A stretch of 64,000 nt of DNA from Serripes groenlandicus (Eukaryota > Mollusca > Bivalvia > Cardiida > Cardiidae). Shown one piece after another: positions 56,518 to 64,000 of the stretch. Location of the stretch: NCBI GenBank assembly GCA_031761405.1, contig JASEVX010000003.1:19018349-19082348 (forward strand), read 5' to 3'. Position numbers and translations under genes: made by a program. Under the pieces are notes generated by a model. It was not told the origin of the DNA and searched no databases. It saw nothing but the letters and a program-made list of their open reading frames with translations. Each line of letters opens with the position of its first letter. Positions within the stretch are counted from its first letter, which is position 1.

Positions 56518-57600
56518 ACAAAATTGTGGTCAAAAAATTCAAAACGAAGAATATAGGCTATGTGGGGGACCGCTATGTGTTCTATATTGCCGTTATAAAC
56601 ACATTTCAATGTTATATTATAAAAGATCATTGGCCAAACTGTGTCCCTATTATTTTAATATAGCTGATGTTTGCCGGAAATTTTCTAGAATTGTTTGTGA
56701 AAACTTGTGAAAAAATGCGATGAATTTTAAAAAAGATGACGACCATTTTGTCAAAATAACGAATCGGGGCTATGCAAAACACCATTTACTGTTCAATGTG
56801 GCCTTTGTAAATACATTGAAAGGTCAGATTGTAAAAGTTAAATGATCAATCTTGGTTTAAATTATTTTTACAAATCTGTTGTATGCAATGAAGAATCTAA
56901 TATTGTCAGAGAAAAAATGATAAAAAATGCGATGAAATTTAACAAAATTGTGGTCAATAAAGTCAAAACGAAGAATATAGGCTATGCGGGGGACCGCCAT
57001 GTGTTCTATATTGCCGTTATAAACACATTTCAATGTTATATTATAAAAGATCATTGGCCAAACTGTGTCCCTATTATTTTAATATAGCTGATGTTTGCCG
57101 GAAATTTTCTAGAATTGTTTGTGAAAACTTGTGAAAATGCATTTTAAAAAAGATGACGGCCATTTTGTCAAAATAACAAATAGGGGCTATGCAAAACATC
57201 AATTACTGTTAAATATTGCTGTTATAAACACATTCAAAGGTCAGATTGTAAATGTTAAATGATCAATCTTGGTTTAAATTATTTTACAAACCTGTATGTA
57301 TTCAATGGAGAATCTAATATTGTCTGAGAAAAAATGCGATGAAATTTTAAAAAATGGCGGACATTTAGAAAAATAACGAATCGGGTTTATACAAAACATT
57401 ATTTGCGGTTCTATATTGCCAATATATATACATTTAAAGGTCAGATTGATAATGTTGAATGATCAATGTTGGTTTAAATTATTTTCACAAACCTGTTGTA
57501 TGCCGAGATTCACCTAGAATTGTTTGAGAAAAACTGAGAAAAACGCGGATAAATTTTAACAAAGGGCGACCAATTAATGAAAATTATGGGTACCTAGATT
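56518..57600 (+). repeat. tandem repeat, about 200 bp with a 424 bp duplication
   Basis: AAAATTGTGGTCAAAAAATT at 56520 recurs at 56944, 424 bases on, with ATAGGCTATG-GGGGGACCGC and CTGATGTTTGCCGG in both. Shorter units sharing AAAGGTCAGATTG and ATGATCAATCTTGG lie at about 56818, 57236 and 57434. A diverged local array. ORFs here are AT-rich artefacts. Confidence 0.85.
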
Positions 57601-57719
57601 TGTGTGTAACTTTCCAACAATTAATTCATGATATAAGGTTTTTAATCAATGAAATATATCCCTGATTTAACAACGAAGGCAAAGTGTATAATCATTATTC
57701 AATGTTAATTTATTTCAGA

Positions 57720-57830
57720 ATGGGCAAACTTCATGGCAGCAGAAGGGGACGAATTGGCAGGAGGCCAAAGAAAACGAAAAACAAATGCACTCCTTTAGCA
57801 AAGAAAGCTAGGAAATCAATAATTATATGA
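57720..57830 (+). CDS. short basic ORF after an acceptor-like site, unproven
   Basis: TTAATTTATTTCAG ends at 57718 and ATG follows at 57720. The 36 codons include GSRRGRIGRRPKKTKNKC and AKKARK, like a nuclear-localisation or histone-tail-like segment. Other frames across the same bases are also open for 25-30 codons, so chance cannot be excluded. Confidence 0.15.
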   Translation: MGKLHGSRRGRIGRRPKKTKNKCTPLAKKARKSIII

Positions 57831-57929
57831 TATACAGTATAATATTAAAACATTGGTACATGTACATGAATGAATGTATATACGTAACATGTATTAAAAT
57901 ATTGGTATATGAATGAAAGTGAAAGTTAA

Positions 57930-58275
57930 CCCTTTCTCACATAAAACAAATCTGCAGTAGACGACCTAGAACATCATAGACAAAATATCAAAGAACAAGT
58001 GTTGAATAAAGTTAAAAACATTGTGACAAAAGGAGCCATTATGAACAATTTCTCCTTTTGTTGTACTGTTTTCAAAAGTCGTGTGCTGCATCCAAAAATG
58101 ATTGTCAAGATTCTTGAGCATTTTTTTTCCTTTAAAAAAATGGTTTGCCCTTTTTTATTAAATCATAATTACATTTACAATCTTAGATATATTTGCAAAA
58201 TGAATGGCCAAGTATGAATTCGAATTTGTCTGCTGCAGATGTTTGAATGTCGAGAAGGGTTATTAATAAGAGTTT
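57930..58275 (+). mobile_element. palindromic MITE copy
   Basis: Left TTAACCCTTTCTCACAT, core AAAAGGAGCCATTATGAACA then ATTTCTCCTTTTG, right TGTCTGCTGCAGATG...GAGAAGGGTTATTA. Both ends are present. Confidence 0.75.
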
Positions 58276-59604
58276 AATTACCAATTAGCCCATTTCCCTG
58301 TATGAACAATGAAAGGGTTATAAAACCAATTAATTAGTATGTAACCAACACATATGGAACACGACAGGAACACGACAGGAAATGATTGCATAATGTTACA
58401 TAACATAAGTCACCCTGCCATCTGGTCAGTGTGATATTATAGACCTCTTTAGAATTGCATATATTTTATTGTTTTGGGCCACCTCAATCAAGAGATAATC
58501 TCATGTTTTCAATAACAATCTGTTTTTCCATCAAACGATTTTTTAATAAAAAAATAATGTATTGTAATAACCAGTTATTGTTTTTATTTTGAAAAGATTA
58601 AAATACCACTTGACTAAGACTTCTTGATAAAGAATAAATTATTTTACACAAATTTGAATCTTTTGTCTATATTTTGTGTCCCTGGTTACTGTAAAGAGCG
58701 CTAGCAAATCAACGAAAACAGCCGTATTTGCACGCAAGTTACCGTTATCATACGCAAGTGAAGGTCTAATTATCACCAGCTTGCATTGAAATCATTTAAA
58801 AAACAAAAGGACGGAGAATATCAAAGCAGACCTCTAAATTTATCTTTTAATATGATAATTATAAGGTCATATTTGGACAGCTTTTTTAACCCATTAGTAA
58901 ATATCTCTCTTTCGACGTTCTCAAATATCAGGGAGGTACACGCAGTGTCATGAACCCCTAAAACAGCAATTTTTTTTACTTCGCTTGGAACTTTTTAAAG
59001 AATTCGAAGAATCGTGGCAGGTATATATGAAATAAATATGCTGGGAGTCTATATTTTGTGTCCCTGGTTACTGTAAAGAGCGCTAGAAAATCAACGAAAA
59101 CAGCCGTATTTACACGCAAGTAACCGTTATCATACGCAAGTGAAGGTCGTTATCTATCGGAATGGGTAAATCAAAATGGCCGATACCTGTACGAAGTGAG
59201 GCCAACATATTACTGATAAGGCTGATGAAACCGCACGCGTTTCATATCCCTGTAATATAGAAATTTTAGTTTTTTTAGTTTATCTGCTGCTTTACTTTAA
59301 AAGTTAAAAGTTCAGAATTTGTACGTTTTGTACATGACTTCAAAGTTTTATTTCCTGAATTGTATTTTCAACGCGATTATATTTTATACTTTCACCTACA
59401 GAAATGTTCCATAGTTCGCAAATATGCTTTCAAATCCATCTGCTTAGATTTGATGAATGTGGACCAAAGTTTGGAATGCATAAATCAAAAGTAGACTGAC
59501 TATGGTAAATAAAATGACAACGCGATCGGGGGAATGGTCTTGTTACCCATATAAAGACACGGTTTAGAAAGTATTTCACTGTCCGAATGTCCTAGCCTTT
59601 TCCC
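58276..59604. other. AT-rich sequence with a 100 bp direct repeat
   Basis: 58668-58768 and 59049-59147 are about 95% alike (TCTATATTTTGTGTCCCTGG to CATACGCAAGTGAAGGTC), 381 bases apart. Nothing else was recognised. Confidence 0.75.
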
Positions 59605-59885
59605 ATGTATACATTTAACGATTGGTTGATTGTGGTTTAATGCCGTTTAAGCCATATCACACCTACTCATGTGCGTTCTCACACAAGTACATTACACAAC
59701 ATAATTTCCAAGCACCCAGCTGCTTTTCCATAGAGACTGTCAGCCAATTGGTGGAAGACGAATGCCGCTTGTCATAGTGACTATGGTCAAACGTCGAAAA
59801 GAATGTTGGCCCCAATGTTGAGGTTCGAACTCATGTATTGACAGCCCGTATTGATACCGACTGAGCTACCGGGATTCAGCACATC
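59605..59885 (-). repeat. tRNA-derived SINE S4, independent copy
   Basis: Head on minus: TCCCGGTAGCTCAGTCGGTA (A box) and GAGTTCGAACCTC (good B box). The body includes AGCTGCTTTTCCATAGAGAC, matching 45795-45820, and runs to TTGATTGTGG. It lies outside the segmental units, so it supports S4 as a mobile SINE. Confidence 0.75.
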
Positions 59886-59980
59886 TGCAACAGACGACTT
59901 CAAAATAATTGTTTTGTATATTTAGAAATAAATCTGCAGCAGGCAACTTTGAAATATCTCGGCAAAATTATGGAAAATCT
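59886..59980 (+). mobile_element. MITE half next to satellite array 3
   Basis: ATCTGCAACAGACGACTTCA and CTGCAGCAGGCAACTTTGAA are MITE-family arms. The satellite begins directly after TGGAAAATCTC. Confidence 0.55.
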
Positions 59981-62900
59981 CTTTTCAATGTTTGTGTTTG
60001 TTTGTATGGTGTTAAACGCTGGTTTCAGCAACCTTTCAATGTTTGTGTTTGTTTGTATGGTATTATACGCTGCTTTCAGCAACCTTTCAATGTTTGTGTT
60101 TGTTTGTATGGTGTTATACGCTGGTTTCAGCAACCTTTCAAGGTTTGTGTTTGTTTGAATGGTGTTATACGCTGGTTTCAGCAACCTTTCAATGTTTGTA
60201 TGGTGTTACGCTGGTTTCAGCAACCTTTCAATGTTTGTATGGTGTTATACGCTGGTTTCAGCAACCTTTCAATGTTTGTGTTTGTTTGTATGGTGTTATA
60301 CGCTGCTTTCAGCAACCTTTCAATGTTTGTATGGTGTTACGCTGGTTTAAGCAACCTTTCAATGTTTGTATGGTGTTATACGCTGGTTTCAGCAACCTTT
60401 CAATGTTTGTGTTTGTTTGTATGGTATTATACGCTGCTTTCAGCAACCTTTCAATGTTTGTATGGTGTTATACGCTGCTTTCAGCAACCTTTCAATGTTT
60501 GTGTTTGTTTGTATGGTATTATACGCTGTTTTCAGCAACCTTTCAATGTTTGTGTCTGTTTGTATGGTATTATACGCTGCTTTCAGCAACCTTTCAATGT
60601 TTGTGTTTGTTTGTATGGTGTTATACGCTTGTTTCAGCAACCTTTCAATGTTTGTGTCTGTTTGTATGGTATTATACGCTTGTTTCAGCAACCTTTCAAT
60701 GTTTGTGTTTGTTTGTATGGTATTATACGCTGCTTTCAGCAACCTTTCAATGTTTGTGTCTGTTTGTATGGTATTATACGCTGCTTTCAGCAACCTTTCA
60801 GTGTTTGTGTCTGTTTGTATGGTGTTATATGCTGCTTTCAGCAACCTTTCAATGTTTGTATGGTATTATACGCTGCTTTCAGCAACCTTTCAATGTTTGT
60901 GTCTGTTTGTATGGTATTATACGCTGCTTTCAGCAACCTTTCAGTGTTTGTGTCTGTTTGTATGGTGTTATACGCTGCTTTCAGCAACCTTTCAATGTTT
61001 GTATGGTGTTACGCTGCTTTCAGCAACCTTTCAATGTTTGTATGGTGTTATACGCTGGTTTCAGCAACCTTTCAATGTTTGTGTTTGTTTGTATGGTATT
61101 ATACGCTGCTTTCAGCAACCTTTCAATGTTTGTATGGTGTTATACGCTGCTTTCAGCAACCTTTCAATGTTTGTGTTTGTTTGTATGGTATTATACGCTG
61201 CTTTCAGCAACCTTTCAATGTTTGTGTCTGTTTGTATTGTATTATACGCTTGTTTCAGCAACCTTTCAATGTTTGTGTCTGTTTGTATGGTATTATACGC
61301 TGCTTTCAGCAACCTTTCAGTGTTTGTGTCTGTTTGTATGGTGTTATACGCTGCTTTCAGCATCCTTTCAATGTTTGTATGGTGATATACGCTGCTTTCA
61401 GCAACCTTTCAATGTTTGTGTTTGTTTGTATGGTATTATACGCTGCTTTCAGCAACCTTTCAATGTTTGTGTCTGTTTGTATGGTATTATACGCTGCTTT
61501 CAGCAACCTTTCAATGTTTGTGTTTGTTTGTATGGTGTTATACGCTTGTTTCAGCAACCTTTCAGTGTTTGTGTCTGTTTGTATGGTATTACACGCTGCT
61601 TTCAGCAACCTTTCAATGTTTGTGTTTGTTTGTATGGTGTTATACGCTTGTTTCAGCAACATTTCAATGTTTGTGTCTGTTTGTATGGTGTTATACGCTG
61701 CTTTCAGCAACCTTTCAATGTCTGTGTTTGTTAGTATGGTGTTATACACTGCTTTCAGCAACCTTTCAATGTTTGTGTTTGTTAGTATGGTGTTATACGC
61801 TGGTTTCAGCAACCTTTTAATGTCTGTGTATGTTTGTATGGTGTTATACGCTGGTTTCAGCAACTTTTCAATGTTTGTGTTTGTTTGTATTGTGTTTTAC
61901 GCTGGTTTCAGCAACCTTTCAATGTTTGTGTTTGTTTGCATGGTATTATACGCTGGTTTCAGCAAAATTTCAATGTTTGTGTTTGTTTGTATGGTGTTAT
62001 ACTCTGCTTTCAGCAACCTTTCAATGTTTGTATGGTGTTATACGCTGGTTTCAGCAACCTTTCAATGTTTGTGTTTGTTTGTATGGTGTTATACGCTGCT
62101 TTCAGCAACCTTTCAATGTTTGTATGGTGTTATACGCTGCTTTCAGCAACCTTTCAATGTTTGTGTCTGTTTGTATGGTGTTATACGCTGCTTTCAGCAA
62201 CCTTTCAATGTTTGTATGGTGTTATACGCTGGTTTCAGCAACCTTTCAATGTTTGTGTCTGTTTGTATGGTGTTATACGCTGGTTTCAGCAACCTTTCAA
62301 TGTTTGTGTTTGTATGGTGTTATACGCTGGTTTCAGTAACCTTTCAATGTTTGTGTCTGTTTGTATGGTGTTATACGCTGCTTTCAGCAACCTTTCAATG
62401 TTTGTGTTTGTTTGTATGGTGTTATACGCTGGTTTCAGCAACCTTTCAATGTTTGTATGGTGTTATACGCTGGTTTCAGCAACCTTTCAATGTTTGTGTC
62501 TGTTTGTATGGTATTATACGCTGCTTTCAGCAACCTTTCAGTGTTTGTGTCTGTTTGTATGGTGTTATACGCTGCTTTCAGCATCCTTTCAATGTTTGTA
62601 TGGTGATATACGCTGCTTTCAGCAACCTTTCAATGTTTGTGTTTGTTTGTATGGTATTATACGCTGCTTTCAGCAACCTTTCAATGTTTGTGTCTGTTTG
62701 TATGGTATTATACGCTGCTTTCAGCAACCTTTCAATGTTTGTGTTTGTTTGTATGGTGTTATACGCTTGTTTCAGCAACCTTTCAGTGTTTGTGTCTGTT
62801 TGTATGGTATTACACGCTGCTTTCAGCAACCTTTCAATGTTTGTGTTTGTTTGTATGGTGTTATACGCTTGTTTCAGCAACATTTCAATGTTTGTGTCTG

Positions 62901-64000
62901 TTTGTATGGTGTTATACGCTGCTTTCAGCAACCTTTCAATGTCTGTGTTTGTTAGTATGGTGTTATACACTGCTTTCAGCAACCTTTCAATGTTTGTGTT
63001 TGTTAGTATGGTGTTATACGCTGGTTTCAGCAACCTTTTAATGTCTGTGTATGTTTGTATGGTGTTATACGCTGGTTTCAGCAACTTTTCAATGTTTGTG
63101 TTTGTTTGTATTGTGTTTTACGCTGGTTTCAGCAACCTTTCAATGTTTGTGTTTGTTTGCATGGTATTATACGCTGGTTTCAGCAAAATTTCAATGTTTG
63201 TGTTTGTTTGTATGGTGTTATACTCTGCTTTCAGCAACCTTTCAATGTTTGTATGGTGTTATACGCTGGTTTCAGCAACCTTTCAATGTTTGTGTTTGTT
63301 TGTATGGTGTTATACGCTGCTTTCAGCAACCTTTCAATGTTTGTATGGTGTTATACGCTGCTTTCAGCAACCTTTCAATGTTTGTGTCTGTTTGTATGGT
63401 GTTATACGCTGCTTTCAGCAACCTTTCAATGTTTGTATGGTGTTATACGCTGGTTTCAGCAACCTTTCAATGTTTGTGTCTGTTTGTATGGTGTTATACG
63501 CTGGTTTCAGCAACCTTTCAATGTTTGTGTTTGTATGGTGTTATACGCTGGTTTCAGTAACCTTTCAATGTTTGTGTCTGTTTGTATGGTGTTATACGCT
63601 GCTTTCAGCAACCTTTCAATGTTTGTGTTTGTTTGTATGGTGTTATACGCTGGTTTCAGCAACCTTTCAATGTTTGTATGGTGTTATACGCTGGTTTCAG
63701 CAACCTTTCAATGTTTGTGTTTGTTTGTATGGTGTTATACGCTGGTTTCAGCAACCTTTCAATGTTTGTATGGTGTTATACGCTGGTTTCAGCAACCTTT
63801 CAATGTTTGTGTCTGTTTGTATGGTGTTATACGCTTGTTTCAGCAACATTTCAATGTTTGTAAGGTGGCATACGCTGGTTTCAGCAACCTTTCAATGTCT
63901 GTATGGTGTTATACGCTGCTTTCAGCAACCTTTCAATGTTTGTGTTTGTATGGTGTTATTCGCTGCTTTCAGCAACCTTTCAATGTTTGTGTTTGTATGG
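59981..64000 (+). repeat. 41/51 bp satellite, array 3 (runs off the window)
   Basis: Same monomer family as arrays 1 and 2, 36 kb away, with 41, 51 and a few 39 bp monomers (GGTGTTACGC) intermixed instead of zoned. The array continues past the window end. ORFs up to 563 residues are repeat artefacts. Confidence 0.97.
61254..63715 (+). repeat. 1,221 bp higher-order tandem duplication in array 3
   Basis: 61254-62474 and 62475-63715 match base for base as far as I can follow, including rare variants (TTTTACGCTGG, GCAAAATTTC, GCATCC). Copy 2 departs at about 63716. Confidence 0.9.

Noticed and set aside
60043..61734. 563-residue ORF in array 3
   Set aside because: Same satellite artefact as above.

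Overview
This is a eukaryotic, intron-era window with no prokaryotic features. The repeat content points to a bivalve mollusc: tRNA-derived SINEs with (TCAA)n-like tails, palindromic MITEs starting TTAACCCTTTCCCAC, and an element with the core CTGATCCGGGCCGACAC. My best guess from remembered sequence style is a dreissenid mussel, but I cannot prove the genus. Almost no intact host gene is visible. The window is a showcase of satellite DNA, tandem segmental duplication and nested mobile elements.

Layout. 1-5.1 kb: a ~1 kb hairpin-ended repeat, a tRNA-like SINE head, a broken hAT (ZMYM1-like) transposase and a frameshifted cysteine-rich pseudogene. 5.1-15.3 kb: a 4.7 kb segment present twice in tandem at about 99.5% identity (my count by eye), separated by a small satellite array. 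Each copy carries what looks like the first exon of a secreted peptide gene and a second, orphan copy of its promoter. 9.86-10.53, 15.26-22.84 and 59.98-64.0 kb: a satellite whose monomer exists in a 41 bp and a 51 bp form. Long apparent ORFs here result only from the absence of stop triplets on the + strand.

22.84-52.2 kb: three and a bit tandem copies of a large segmental unit (units 1, 2, 3 and a stub of 4). Each full unit holds a left flank, an array of a different 48 bp satellite, a right flank, MITEs and a tRNA-derived SINE that closes the unit. Unit 1 gained a TTAA-flanked MITE plus a decayed non-LTR retrotransposon. Unit 3 gained a second copy of the hairpin-ended repeat, a 2.5 kb insertion and an inverted block inside its satellite.

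52.2-59.98 kb: more ordinary AT-rich sequence with MITEs, a TATA box followed by a signal-peptide-like exon (+), a convincing H-type lectin domain exon with a His-rich segment (-), a ~200/424 bp tandem repeat and a SINE. The lectin exon is the best candidate for a functional host gene. The three satellite arrays, two tandem-duplication systems and nested insertions together record a series of recombination events that can be ordered relative to each other.
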